Counted from the stretch's first letter, positions 33,249 through 42,559 are shown. The stretch is 64,000 bases of DNA from an uncultured Acetatifactor sp. (GCA_947627535.1 CANQWM010000012.1:1-64000); one strand, 5' to 3'. The notes: a model not told the origin generated them from the sequence alone. Program-made: numbers and translations.

Positions 33249-34088
33249 TCAGAATCCTGCAGCCGCTCCAAACATGTATGTGACGCAGGCATACAGTGCA
33301 AGTCCCAGCACCACCGCCAGCACACCCAGCTGGTAAAAGGTGATCCTTCTGTCCAGCGCCGCTTTCCTTCGTTCCAAGACAGTACCTTCCATGTCTTTCA
33401 CCTGTTCGCCGATATCTCCCAGCAGTTCCAGAGCCTGTCCGGACTCCAGCGCCTGAAGGACTATGATGCAGAGCGCGTCTATATAACGGTTGTCAAATTT
33501 GCCCTGAAAACGCTCCAGAGCGTCGTAAATATCCGCTTTCATGACAATGTCACCCGCCAGATCGAGGAGCGCTTCCCGCAGTCTCTTTTCCTGTACACTG
33601 CCGTAACACTCCGCCAAAGCATCCGTCAAATACACTCCTGCCCTGATCTGAATCTCCAGAGCATGGTATACCAGCTTCAGTTCCGGCAGGAGCCGCTCGT
33701 TATCTCTGCCGTTTAAATACAGGAGAAGCCAGCCCGGCAGGAAAAAGAGAACTCCCGCCGCTGCCGCTCCCACCATGGGGCTTACGCTGCCTGCCGCCGC
33801 CAGCCCCGAAAGGGCCAGCACGATTCGCAGGGCCAGATATCTGCCAGGTTCCACCCATTTCCCATAGTGAAAAACCGCGCCGTTTTTTGACAGCCACTGC
33901 TGCGAATTTCGATACCAGCTGCTGCCCCGTTCCTTTTTCTTTACAAATCCCGCAATTTCTTTCCATGTGGTCAGTATTATTTGCTCCGGATGATATTCCC
34001 TGCACAGCGAAGCAAACAGCGCCAGAGTCAGCGCCGCTGTGACAGCGGGCATCGTCCTCAGAAAAAACCAGATTTTTGTTCTGTCCAA
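33249..34088 (-). CDS. tadC: TadC-like pilus assembly membrane protein
   Basis: The 279-residue protein belongs to the type II secretion F family: one hydrophobic segment at the N-terminus, two near the middle (residues ~86-125) and a pair at the C-terminus (ITFYQLGVLAVVLGLALYAC). Between them is the cytoplasmic helical domain with VYHALEIQIRAGVYLTDAL and LLGDIGEQVKDMEGTVLERR. TadB/TadC pairs couple the ATPase to pilin extraction. A TTG start is preceded by AAGGAG. It is 29 bases downstream of tadB. Confidence 0.82.
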   Translation of the reverse strand: MDRTKIWFFLRTMPAVTAALTLALFASLCREYHPEQIILTTWKEIAGFVKKKERGSSWYRNSQQWLSKNGAVFHYGKWVEPGRYLALRIVLALSGLAAAGSVSPMVGAAAAGVLFFLPGWLLLYLNGRDNERLLPELKLVYHALEIQIRAGVYLTDALAECYGSVQEKRLREALLDLAGDIVMKADIYDALERFQGKFDNRYIDALCIIVLQALESGQALELLGDIGEQVKDMEGTVLERRKAALDRRITFYQLGVLAVVLGLALYACVTYMFGAAAGF

Positions 34089-34117
34089 ACACGTTCTCCT
34101 TCCTGATCGGAATCTTC

Positions 34118-35059
34118 TTACGACTGTGCACGGTACAGCTGGCCGGCAAACATCCCGAAAATTCCGGCAAGAACAGCAATCCCGATCTTTCCCGGCAGCG
34201 TCTTTGTAAGCAGATCTCCCAAAGAAATTCCCGTCAGGGAACCCACGGCGGCCAACACTGCCGCCGACATTCCCAAAAGCAGCGCCATATTTACCAGGGC
34301 CTCCCGCAGAATCCCCCGCCTTTCCTGAGAAATCCGGAGATATTCCCGCAGGCTCCTGCGGCTGCTTTTTACGAGAGCAGAAAAATCCGCACAGTGCCGG
34401 ATACTGATCTCCATGTTTCTTGCCAGCTCCTTAAATTTCGGATGTTCAATTTTTTCCGCCATGGAAAGCAGGGCAAGCCCCACATCCCCTGTGGTCCGCG
34501 CCTCACTGCAGCAGGCGTCCAGCGCGCTGCAGAGCGGTTCGTCCATATACCTGCTCACCTGGCCGAAAACACTGGCCGCCTCCGCTGCCGTCACACTGTA
34601 ATTGCCCAGAAAGTCCAGCAGTTTCATCAGACTTCCGTTTACCCGCCGCAGATTTCTGGACCTTAAAATTCTGAGAACCAGCCCCTCCGCCGACGCCAAA
34701 AAGAGAACGGCGCCTGCAGCCGGCCATAAGCCCAGAAACAGCAGGACAACCAGAAAGATTCCTGCCCCAAGAACTGCGTTTCCCGCAATCCACCATTCCA
34801 CAGTCAGGCCGGGAAAGCGAAGCTTCAGACCGCTGTACTGAAGCTGCCGCTCCAGAGAGAACAAAACCGAATGCTTTTGCTGCAGTTTTAGAAGCTGCTT
34901 TCTCCCTTCCAGGGTTCTCTGCCTGGACGCGGCGTTTAGATCGGCCGCCGTCCTTTGCACCAGTTCCGTAAGCTGCCGCAGAATACCAGCCTGCTGAAAC
35001 AGAAGGCTGAATCCACAGCAAAGAAGTAAAAACAAGATCAGATAAACTATTGTTTTCAA
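34118..35059 (-). CDS. tadB: TadB-like pilus assembly membrane protein
   Basis: The 313-residue protein has an N-terminal membrane segment, a double segment at ~90-130, a cytoplasmic T2SSF domain (MKLLDFLGNYSVTAAEAASVFGQVSRYM; LLSMAEKIEHPKFKELARNMEISIRH region) and two C-terminal membrane segments. The layout matches TadB, the inner-membrane platform of Tad pili. It starts at TTG with AAGGG eight bases upstream. It lies 30 bases after the cpaF gene. Confidence 0.82.
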   Translation of the reverse strand: MKTIVYLILFLLLCCGFSLLFQQAGILRQLTELVQRTAADLNAASRQRTLEGRKQLLKLQQKHSVLFSLERQLQYSGLKLRFPGLTVEWWIAGNAVLGAGIFLVVLLFLGLWPAAGAVLFLASAEGLVLRILRSRNLRRVNGSLMKLLDFLGNYSVTAAEAASVFGQVSRYMDEPLCSALDACCSEARTTGDVGLALLSMAEKIEHPKFKELARNMEISIRHCADFSALVKSSRRSLREYLRISQERRGILREALVNMALLLGMSAAVLAAVGSLTGISLGDLLTKTLPGKIGIAVLAGIFGMFAGQLYRAQS

Positions 35060-35089
35060 GTAACCATCCCTTCCGCCTGTCCGGCTGTT

Positions 35090-36238
35090 TTAAAAAATTT
35101 TTTCATAGATCAGGTCTCTCTTCTGTGGATCCCAGCCTCTGCAGGCAAAAATTTCCTTCACCTTATAATGCTCCATAAAGATCAGCGTCTGAAAACAATC
35201 CATCATTTTCATCAGCTCATCTCTGGAATACCGGCTTTCGTACATGGCGTAATCCACCAGCTTGTCCGGCGCCCGGTCTGCAGAGGGCGCATGTATGGTG
35301 GCGGCACACAGCTGCCCCGTGTATGCAGCGTTTAAAAGGTATAATGCCTCCGCACCTTTTACTTCTCCAATGATAAAGAAATCCACATCCATCGTCAGAC
35401 CCGCAATGCTGATATGCTCCAGATCATAACTGACCTGCTGTTCACCGGTGCCTGGCAGCGAATGCAGAAACATCATATCCGGGTGGAATCTGGTAGTGAG
35501 TTCATCTGCCTGCTGGGCCACCAGCACAGCTACATCGTCTGGAAGCGTCTCTTTCAACGCATTTAACAGGGTTGTTTTTCCGGAAGAATTTCCGCCGCAG
35601 ATCAGGGTGGAGCCCTGCCGGAAACGCCGTACCAAAAGCTCCGCCGTGTCGCGGTCAAGCATTTCCTGTTCGATCAGATCTGTGAGCTGTGGAAAAGTTT
35701 TGGGAACTTTTCTGATACAAAGATACGGTTCGCTGTATGTGTTGACCAGGGGCATGGAAATCGTAAACCGCAGAATAAAATCCGGATGGCTCTCATTGTC
35801 CGTAAATCTTTGAATTGCGTTCAGATTGGAGATATTGACCTGATTTCTCGTGGCAATATAGTCGATAAACTGCCTGTATTCCTTGGGGGAGGCAAAGGCC
35901 ACGTCCGCAGCCATCCGCCGTCCCCTTCTTTTAATGCGGATATTGTCATAGCTCACCACCCTGATATCGGAAACACTTCTGTCATCGATCAGCTCCGACA
36001 GCCGGGAATAGCCGAAAATGTATCGTTCAAAATCCTCCAGCAGTTTTTTCTGCATTTCTTTGGACGACGGGTAATATGTGGCTATGTGGCCTGCCGCCTC
36101 AGCCAGAAAGGCTTCCCTGGTGATCTGCCCCTTCCGCATCTGCATCAATGACTGCTGCTTCTGTGTGGTATAATCGTCCACAAGCGCCTGCAGCAGATCT
36201 GTCCCGGCGGCATTCTGTTGTGTATAAATGTTTTTCAT
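35090..36238 (-). CDS. cpaF: CpaF/TadA-type pilus assembly ATPase
   Basis: The product has an N-terminal domain with SELIDDRSVSDIRVVSYDNIRIKRRG and a C-terminal secretion ATPase core: Walker A GGNSSGKTTLLNAL, an Asp-box region with VLVAQQADELTTRF, Walker B FIIGEVKGAEAL and the ATIHAPSADRA histidine-box motif. It powers pilus extension. The start is uncertain: ATG 36238 has AAAGGAGG only one base upstream, too close for normal initiation, whereas ATG 36274 lacks a clear site; an initiation within this stretch at a rarer codon is possible. First gene of the operon. No TadZ gene is seen. Confidence 0.88.
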   Translation of the reverse strand: MKNIYTQQNAAGTDLLQALVDDYTTQKQQSLMQMRKGQITREAFLAEAAGHIATYYPSSKEMQKKLLEDFERYIFGYSRLSELIDDRSVSDIRVVSYDNIRIKRRGRRMAADVAFASPKEYRQFIDYIATRNQVNISNLNAIQRFTDNESHPDFILRFTISMPLVNTYSEPYLCIRKVPKTFPQLTDLIEQEMLDRDTAELLVRRFRQGSTLICGGNSSGKTTLLNALKETLPDDVAVLVAQQADELTTRFHPDMMFLHSLPGTGEQQVSYDLEHISIAGLTMDVDFFIIGEVKGAEALYLLNAAYTGQLCAATIHAPSADRAPDKLVDYAMYESRYSRDELMKMMDCFQTLIFMEHYKVKEIFACRGWDPQKRDLIYEKIF

Positions 36239-36324
36239 CCCTCCTTTTCGGTTCCGGACAGACACAGTGCACATGCGTCCCACAAAACCCTAGTCAGATT
36301 TTCAGATCAGTAAAACGGTAACGT

Positions 36325-36421
36325 CGGCTGAAACAGCCGGAAATAAAATGACGAAAAAGACACTTAGACTTAAGCGCCGCTAAGTGATATTTAATCTACA
36401 CCGAAAGACTGTATTTGTCAA
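36325..36421 (-). promoter_or_regulatory. Sigma-A promoter and structured leader of the Tad operon
   Basis: Minus strand: TTGACA (36416-36421), 17 bases, TAGATT (36393-36398). Just after the expected start is CACTTAG-N12-CTAAGTG (36361-36386), and further on a perfect CGGCTG-TTT-CAGCCG hairpin (36325-36339). The first repeat could be a protein operator or an RNA hairpin. I looked for a c-di-GMP riboswitch and could not build one. Confidence 0.75.
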
Positions 36422-36459
36422 TACAGAAAAAATATTTTTTCTGGGTTTTCTAAAAAATT

Positions 36460-39411
36460 TTATTTTTCCTCCGTCACGATTCGGAAACAACAAAGCTGCA
36501 CATCTCCCCAAAGGCGCAGGGTAAACGTGCACGGCGCAGTATTTTTCCCTCCGTCTTCCCCCGGCATACGACCGGGAAGAGCAAGCCGCACGTCCGCAAA
36601 TACCGTCTTCCAGGTTTTTCTGCGCTCTACGGCCTCCCGTCTCCCGCGGTTGTCCGCCTCCTGCGGCGGTGCCTGAAGGTAGCTGCCGGTATCCCCCTGC
36701 CAGGACGCCGCAGGAATACCGTCAACCAGCACTTCCACACCGCCGCCCTGACGGCACATCAGATACAGGCTGACAGCCACAGGATTTTCGCCCAGCAGAC
36801 AGTCCCGGTAAAAAAGGAACCCATCCCTCCCAAGATCCGCCACAGCGGCGGCGCAGAAGCCAAAATGTCCTTCCGTCAGGACAATGTTCTCATAATCGTC
36901 GTAACGGTCTGCCGCAATCCTGTCCGTCAGTCTCCGAAATCCCGTCTTTTTTCCGGGAATATGTACCGTTTCCGCCAGTCTGCGGTCCGCGCTGGACGGA
37001 CCCGCAAATACAGTGTAATCTCCCTCTTCCACCATAAGGGAACCGCTTATGGCATCATAAAAACGAAACTCCTCCGTGCACACAGTCAGCTCCACCCTTC
37101 TTGTCTCGCCGGGTCTTACCTCCTTCAGCCTTTGAAATCCCAGAAGCTGCCGAAGCGGCTTTTTCACCCGGGACGGCGGCGCGATCCCGTATACCTGTGC
37201 CACCTCATCACTTGTCACCGAGCCGGTATTGGTCACAGAAAACACCACCCGGAGGCTGTTTTTTTCTTCCATGGCTACAGACAGATCAGAATATGCAAAA
37301 TCGGTATAAGTGAGACCGTAACCGAACGGATACAGCGCCTGTCCAGGAAAGTACCGATAAGTGCGCCCGTTCTTTATCATGTCGTAATCGTCAATGTCCG
37401 GAAGCTGGCTGTCGTCCCTGTACCATGTCAGGTTCAGCCGTCCCGCCGGAGCATTCTTTCCAAAAAGCGTCTCCGCCATAGCGCTTCCCATGTCCTGTGC
37501 CCCCGTGGCACTCCACAAAACGGCATTGGCCCTTTTCTGTACCGTCCCAACGGCGTAGGGATAGTTGGAAAACAGGACTGTAATAAGCTGTGCCCCGCTG
37601 TCCGCCACCGCTTCCAGAAGCGCTTCCTGTGCAGGCGGCAGCGCAATGGTGGAGCGATCCACCTCTTCCTTTGCGGTAAGCATGGGATTACAGCCCAGAG
37701 CCAGAATTACCGTACGCTTTTTCTCTGCCAGCCTCCGGACGGTTTCCACGCCGGATTCCACTGTTTCCACCACGAATCTGGCCGGCTCCCCCTCGGAAAC
37801 CGCCCAGAGGACACCGTCCCGGATCTGTAACGGATCGTCAAAGCGATCCGTGAGGCTCACGCTGCCGTCCCCATGCTCCAGAACGTGAAAGATTTCCTTT
37901 ACGAACCAGTCAAAGACACTGTCTCTGTCCGCCCGGATCTTCTCTGCCTTCGGCCCTTCTGCGCCGTCCCCCGGGAAAAGCCGGGTGCTCAGATATTTTC
38001 CGGTCCGCAGACAGCGGAACACAAAGACGCCATCCCCCCAGTCCTCCCTGACAAATGAATCCGGAGCATCAGACAGAATCAGCTCCTCTTCCGGTCCCAC
38101 CGCCAGTCCCTTGTCTCCTGCCCGGAACACAATCCTGTCCCATCCGTCCGCGGTCTCAGGCGCGTTCCCCAGGATTTCAGCCATGCCTTCGCGCAGTGTG
38201 GTTTTAAAGGGCGGCTCTCCGCCGTACCAGTCCTGATACCAGACATCCGCCAGCGGCCCCGCCAAAGCCAGGGAATCCTGCCGCATATCTTCCGGCAGCG
38301 GAAGAATGCCGTCATTTTTCAAAAGCACCACCGCTTCCCTTGACACCTGTCTGCAGACCGCCCTGTTCTCTTCAGAGACAAGATCATCCTCCGTCACCCG
38401 GTCAAAGGGATTTTGTCCCGGCGCATCAAAGAGGCCGAGACGCAGCTTTGTTCCAAACATATTCCGAATCGCCCCGTCGATTTCCTCCTGTGTTACAAGC
38501 CCCAGCTCCCATGCTTCCTTCGCTGCCCGGGCCACAAGCGCGGAATTGTCGGACATGGCATCCACGCCCGCCTTCAGCGCTGCAGCCAGCGTTTCTGCAT
38601 GCGTACCGTAATAATGCTGACGGGTCACCACAAGCTCCATGGCGCCGCCGTCGCTGACAGCGTGCCTCAGCCCATATTTTTCCTTCAGAATCGTAAGGAC
38701 TTCGGGATTGAGAATGCAGGGCGTTCCGTTGATTTTATTATACGCCGTCATGACAGCTTCCGCTTTTCCCTTTTCAATGACGCGCCGGAAGGGTTCCAGA
38801 TACAGTTCGTATTTGTTGCGGGGATCAACGGACGCGCTTTTCCAGACGCGCCCGGCCTCCGTGTTATTTGCGTAAAAGTGTTTAAGCGTGGCCGCCACCC
38901 GGAGATACCGCGGATCTTCTCCCTGCATTCCCAGCACATAGGCGGACGCCATCTCTCCCGTCAGAAACGGATCCTCTCCGTACCCTTCCTCCGTTCTTCC
39001 CCATCTCGGATCCCGCTCCAGATCCACCGTAGGCGCCCAGCGGCTCAGCCCTCTGCCCTGATGACGGCGGCTCAGCACCCTCGCCTCCTTCCCCGTCACC
39101 TCACCGGCCCGCCGGATCAGCTCCGGATCCCATGTGGCGCTCATCCCTATAGGCTGCACAAATGATGTGGTAAGATCTGCCTTTCCTGGTCCAAGGAAAT
39201 CGTTTCTGGCCTGTATCCCATGAGCCGCTTCCCCGCCCACACCCGTCTCCGGGATGCCAAACCGCTCCAGAGCAGGCACACTGGAGGCAAGACACTTAAG
39301 CTTTTCTTCCATGGTCATCTCCGACAAAAGCCAGTCAAGCCTTTCCTCCACAGTCAGCGAAGAATCCCAAAACGGATTATTCTTCTTAGGATCCGATTCA
39401 TAAAATTCCAT
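36460..39411 (-). CDS. Family 3 glycoside hydrolase (beta-glucosidase/xylosidase type)
   Basis: The 983-residue, signal-peptide-free enzyme should act in the cytoplasm on imported oligosaccharides. The N-terminal barrel carries GEAAHGIQ, WAPTVDLERDPRWGR, the LKHFYANN dyad and the nucleophile segment AVSDGGAM (D254). The second domain follows from about residue 360 but contains an insertion (~430-600) with beta-trefoil-like repeats (FRCLRTGKYLS). A fibronectin-III-like domain (VFSVTNTGSVTSDEVAQVY) and an extra C-terminal region follow. ATG 39411 has AAGGAG eight bases upstream. It stands alone. Substrate is not certain; xylosides or glucosides are likely. Confidence 0.9.
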   Translation of the reverse strand: MEFYESDPKKNNPFWDSSLTVEERLDWLLSEMTMEEKLKCLASSVPALERFGIPETGVGGEAAHGIQARNDFLGPGKADLTTSFVQPIGMSATWDPELIRRAGEVTGKEARVLSRRHQGRGLSRWAPTVDLERDPRWGRTEEGYGEDPFLTGEMASAYVLGMQGEDPRYLRVAATLKHFYANNTEAGRVWKSASVDPRNKYELYLEPFRRVIEKGKAEAVMTAYNKINGTPCILNPEVLTILKEKYGLRHAVSDGGAMELVVTRQHYYGTHAETLAAALKAGVDAMSDNSALVARAAKEAWELGLVTQEEIDGAIRNMFGTKLRLGLFDAPGQNPFDRVTEDDLVSEENRAVCRQVSREAVVLLKNDGILPLPEDMRQDSLALAGPLADVWYQDWYGGEPPFKTTLREGMAEILGNAPETADGWDRIVFRAGDKGLAVGPEEELILSDAPDSFVREDWGDGVFVFRCLRTGKYLSTRLFPGDGAEGPKAEKIRADRDSVFDWFVKEIFHVLEHGDGSVSLTDRFDDPLQIRDGVLWAVSEGEPARFVVETVESGVETVRRLAEKKRTVILALGCNPMLTAKEEVDRSTIALPPAQEALLEAVADSGAQLITVLFSNYPYAVGTVQKRANAVLWSATGAQDMGSAMAETLFGKNAPAGRLNLTWYRDDSQLPDIDDYDMIKNGRTYRYFPGQALYPFGYGLTYTDFAYSDLSVAMEEKNSLRVVFSVTNTGSVTSDEVAQVYGIAPPSRVKKPLRQLLGFQRLKEVRPGETRRVELTVCTEEFRFYDAISGSLMVEEGDYTVFAGPSSADRRLAETVHIPGKKTGFRRLTDRIAADRYDDYENIVLTEGHFGFCAAAVADLGRDGFLFYRDCLLGENPVAVSLYLMCRQGGGVEVLVDGIPAASWQGDTGSYLQAPPQEADNRGRREAVERRKTWKTVFADVRLALPGRMPGEDGGKNTAPCTFTLRLWGDVQLCCFRIVTEEK

Positions 39412-39423
39412 GTGCAAATCTCC

Positions 39424-39452
39424 TTGTGGTTTGTCTCTTAAAGTGGTATACT
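39424..39452 (+). promoter_or_regulatory. Putative sigma-A promoter of the 39-residue gene
   Basis: TTGTGG (39424-39429) and TATACT (39447-39452) are separated by 17 bases and lie 38 bases before the small ORF start. Confidence 0.55.
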
Positions 39453-39489
39453 CTGTTTACAGTACAATTTTTCAGGCGAGGTATATGAT

Positions 39490-39609
39490 ATGGAAATGTT
39501 CCTTCTTTTAGCCGGCGGACTGCTGGTAATTATAATTGCCGTCGTGATCGCTGTCGTTGCGTCCGTAACCGCCGCCGTTGCCGCAGAGACAGACTCGGAG
39601 GACGATTGA
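39490..39609 (+). CDS. Small single-span membrane peptide, 39 residues
   Basis: A short reading frame, MEMFLLLAGGLLVIIIAVVI..., has one very hydrophobic segment (residues 4-32) and an acidic tail (ETDSEDD). GAGG lies eight bases before ATG and a plausible sigma-A promoter precedes it. It sits between two minus-strand genes, so it is monocistronic. Codon use is not informative at this length. It could be a stress-type small membrane protein or a toxin-like peptide; no function is known to me. Confidence 0.5.
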   Translation: MEMFLLLAGGLLVIIIAVVIAVVASVTAAVAAETDSEDD

Positions 39610-39624
39610 TTCCTCCAAAACTGC

Positions 39625-40806
39625 CTATTTTGTATTACTCTTCAGCGCGCCGTAAGCCGCCATGCGCAGCCTTCGCACCGCCGGGGTGGTTCCTGCGCCG
39701 CAACGCTGAATAAAGTATAAAAGGACAAATTCTTCCGTGGGATCCATGGTAACATAGTTTCCCGTCCAGCCGTCCCAGCCGAATTCTCCCTGCGAGCCAA
39801 TGGTTCCTGCCGTCCCCTGGTCCTCCAGAACGCGCATCAGGCATCCGTATCCGCATCCGCTGTTGCTGTCCCAGTGGTAAGCCGCCTTCTGCTCGGCGCT
39901 CAGCCGGTTCTTTGTCATGAAATCCACCGTTTTCCGCCCCAGAATCTGACGCCCCTTATAAGCGCCTCCGCTTACCATCATCGTGCCGAAATGGGCGTAA
40001 TCGTCCAGGGTGGACACCATTCCCGCACCGCCGGATTCAAAGGCCACGTCCTCTCCGTAGTATTCTCCCAGATGACTGCCCTGATGAGGAATCAGGCTGC
40101 CGTCCTCCGCAGGTTCATAATGCTGGGCGAACCTTCCCTGCTTCTCCTTCGGTACAAAAAATCCCGTATCCGGCATTTCCAGAGGCTCAAAAAGCTCCTC
40201 CCTCAAAAACCGGCCGAAGGTCCTGCCGGACACTGCCTCCACGACTCCGCCCAGGACATCCGCCGAGAAGCCGTACATCCAGGGGCCGCCGGGCTGATAA
40301 CACAGAGGAACGGAAGCGATTCCCCGCATATATTCCTGCGTATCCACACGCTCTCCCCGCTCCCTGCGGGCTACCAATTCCTTCACAACCTTTTCCATGC
40401 GCCGCCCCGGTTCCGTAGACCCGTCGGGATAGGGAATGCCCGACGTCATGTTCAACAGGTCATAAAGCGTGGGTTCTCTGTCTGCGGGAATCTCCCCCTT
40501 TTCGTCGCTCCATACCTTCTGGCCCGCAAAACAGGGCAGATATTTCGACACAGGATCCCATAGGTCGATCTCCCCCCGTTCCGCAAGGATCATTACCGCC
40601 GCAGCCGTAATCGGTTTTGACATGGAGTACAGATGAATGATGGTGTCACGCTTCATGGGAATATGCCTGGCTTCGTCGGCCATGCCAAACGCATTGAAGT
40701 ACAGCTCCTTTCCCTTGTGAAGCAGCAGCGCGCTGGCGCCTTTTACCCAGCCTCTTTCCACCTCATTCCGGATGATCCCGTCCATAGTCGTTTTCAGATC
40801 GTACAT
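39625..40806 (-). CDS. Serine hydrolase of the beta-lactamase class C / penicillin-binding family
   Basis: The 393-residue protein has the S-x-x-K motif (LYSMSKPITAA, S61-K64), a tyrosine motif region (WMYGFSADVLGGVVEAVSG) and the typical GAGMVSTLDDYAHFG element. There is no signal peptide, so it is probably a cytoplasmic esterase or peptidase rather than a secreted beta-lactamase. The ATG follows AAAGGCGGGACAGAA. A direct repeat TGCTATA-CAA-TGCTATA (40876-40892) lies in the upstream gap. Substrate cannot be inferred. Similar genes are common beside glycosidases in gut Firmicutes. Confidence 0.85.
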   Translation of the reverse strand: MYDLKTTMDGIIRNEVERGWVKGASALLLHKGKELYFNAFGMADEARHIPMKRDTIIHLYSMSKPITAAAVMILAERGEIDLWDPVSKYLPCFAGQKVWSDEKGEIPADREPTLYDLLNMTSGIPYPDGSTEPGRRMEKVVKELVARRERGERVDTQEYMRGIASVPLCYQPGGPWMYGFSADVLGGVVEAVSGRTFGRFLREELFEPLEMPDTGFFVPKEKQGRFAQHYEPAEDGSLIPHQGSHLGEYYGEDVAFESGGAGMVSTLDDYAHFGTMMVSGGAYKGRQILGRKTVDFMTKNRLSAEQKAAYHWDSNSGCGYGCLMRVLEDQGTAGTIGSQGEFGWDGWTGNYVTMDPTEEFVLLYFIQRCGAGTTPAVRRLRMAAYGALKSNTK

Positions 40807-40914
40807 TTCTGTCCCGCCTTTCTGTGGGCAGGCGTTTTATGAACCGCCCGCCAGATGATCTATCTTGCATACAACTGCTATACAATGCTATATAATTTTA
40901 ATATCACATGTAAT

Positions 40915-42264
40915 TTATTCTGCGTTTCCTTTTACCTTCCGGGAGAGCTTTCTGAAAACATAAAAGTATGCCGGGATCAGAAAAGCGTCCGCGAAGACCC
41001 ATGCGGCGGGGCTTCCAAACATAACGCCTGTAAACCCAAAGGCCGGGACCAGAACAAAGCCTGCCAAAGCTCTCGCCGCCATCTCGAACACACCGGCAAG
41101 TATGGCAAAGGTCGGGAAACCCATACCCTGAATTAAAAAACGTATGATATTTACAAGCGCCAGCGGAAAATAAAAGCATGTATTGACGATCATAAACATC
41201 CGCACGTTATTTATTATGGCCGCCTCAGATGCGTCCAGAAAAAGAGAGGCCAGGGGCCTTCCCAGAAATACGCTGATACACAGTGCAATCACAGAATACC
41301 CCGCCCCCAGAAGAATACAGGATTTCAGCCCTCTGCTGATCCGGTCCAGCCTTCCGGCCCCGGCATTCTGCCCGCCGTAGGTCGCCATGGTTGACCCCAT
41401 GGCGTCAAAGGGACACGCCAGGAAGCCGCCGATCTTTCCGGATGCAGTCACCGCCGCAACCGCATCGGAACCCAGCGTATTGGTTGCACTCTGCAGGATG
41501 ACGCTTCCGATGGCGGTAACGGAATACTGCAGCCCCATAGGCACTCCCATGCCGCACAGGACTCTCATCTTATGTCCGTCCGGCGCCCACTCCCCTTTCC
41601 GGATATGCAGGATCTCAAACTTTTTCACAATAAATAACAGGCAGCAGATTCCCGATACTCCCTGTGAAATCACGGTGGCAAGCGCCGCTCCTCTCACTCC
41701 CATCTCGAGATTCAGAATAAAGAACAGATCCAGTCCTATATTCAGAAAAGAGGACATGACCAAAAATATAACAGGTGTTTTGCTGTCCCCCAGAGCACGA
41801 ATCACACCGGAAGTCATGTTGTAAAGAAACGTCACCGGGATCCCAAGAAAAATGACCCATATGTAGGCGTATGACCTGTCGATAATATTTTCCGGTGTGC
41901 GCATCCAGATCAGGATCTGGCGGCAGAGACAGGCAGTGATTATTGTCATCACCACCGCAAAGGCCGACGCCAGCCAGATGCAGTTCGCAACATAACGGCG
42001 AAGTCCCGGATGATCCCCCGCACCAAACTTGTGGGAAACCGGAATGGAAAAACCGCTGCACACGCCCATACAGAAGCCAATGATCAGAAAATTAATGGAA
42101 CTCGTGTCCCCTACTGCTGCAAGGCACTCTTTCCCAAGAAAACGCCCTACGATCAGGGTGTCAACCAGACTGTAGAACTGCTGAAAAAGAAACCCGAACA
42201 AAAGCGGTACGGAAAATCCCAGGATCAGCTTCATGGGCGATCCTTCCGTCATATTTTTTGTCAC
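40915..42264 (-). CDS. MATE family efflux transporter
   Basis: The 449-residue protein has twelve hydrophobic segments and the MATE pattern: PLLFGFLFQQFYSLVDTLIVGRFLG at the first helices, FSIPVSHKFGAGD, and VIRALGDSKTPV after helix 4, with a matching second half (GSTMATYGGQNAGAG; FLIQGMGFPTFAIL). MATE transporters export drugs or metabolites against Na+ or H+. The GTG start follows AAAGGAGG by seven bases. The substrate is not predictable. Upstream is a small conserved gene and downstream the serine hydrolase. Confidence 0.93.
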   Translation of the reverse strand: MTKNMTEGSPMKLILGFSVPLLFGFLFQQFYSLVDTLIVGRFLGKECLAAVGDTSSINFLIIGFCMGVCSGFSIPVSHKFGAGDHPGLRRYVANCIWLASAFAVVMTIITACLCRQILIWMRTPENIIDRSYAYIWVIFLGIPVTFLYNMTSGVIRALGDSKTPVIFLVMSSFLNIGLDLFFILNLEMGVRGAALATVISQGVSGICCLLFIVKKFEILHIRKGEWAPDGHKMRVLCGMGVPMGLQYSVTAIGSVILQSATNTLGSDAVAAVTASGKIGGFLACPFDAMGSTMATYGGQNAGAGRLDRISRGLKSCILLGAGYSVIALCISVFLGRPLASLFLDASEAAIINNVRMFMIVNTCFYFPLALVNIIRFLIQGMGFPTFAILAGVFEMAARALAGFVLVPAFGFTGVMFGSPAAWVFADAFLIPAYFYVFRKLSRKVKGNAE

Positions 42265-42322
42265 AGAAGCGCCTCCTTTCCTCCCTGCAAAATCACGCCG
42301 GCCAAATCAAAATCCCCCGCTC

Positions 42323-42559
42323 TTACCCGTTCAGGAAGGCATCCATCACGTTCACGCTCTTCGCCATCTGCAGGATTCTGTCCTTCTCCCTGCGCATATA
42401 AGCTTCCAGCATGTCATTTTCCTCCCGGGTAAATCCCCTGCTGCTTATCATCTTATAGTCGGAAAGCCTTCCCTCCGCGTTCCGTTCCCCTTCCGTAAAA
42501 AGGACATATATCTCCCGTTTTCCGTCTTTGCTCACAATGGAAGATACAGACATATTCAT
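42323..42559 (-). CDS. Small conserved cytoplasmic protein of unknown function
   Basis: The 78-residue product (MNMSVSSIVSKDGKREIYVL, then FTEGERNAEG... and a helical C-terminus ending KSVNVMDAFLNG) has a beta-strand half and a helical half. I have seen similar small proteins annotated as hypothetical in Lachnospiraceae, but no function is known. ATG is preceded by GGGAGG eight bases upstream, and a consensus sigma-A promoter lies 84 bases before it. The gene could be co-transcribed with the MATE gene 58 bases downstream. Confidence 0.72.
   Translation of the reverse strand: MNMSVSSIVSKDGKREIYVLFTEGERNAEGRLSDYKMISSRGFTREENDMLEAYMRREKDRILQMAKSVNVMDAFLNG

Noticed and set aside
36238-36398. Possible c-di-GMP riboswitch in the Tad leader, prompted by GTGGGACGCA
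   Set aside because: The GCAAACC-type element and the paired stems required for class I are absent; only a short resemblance remains.
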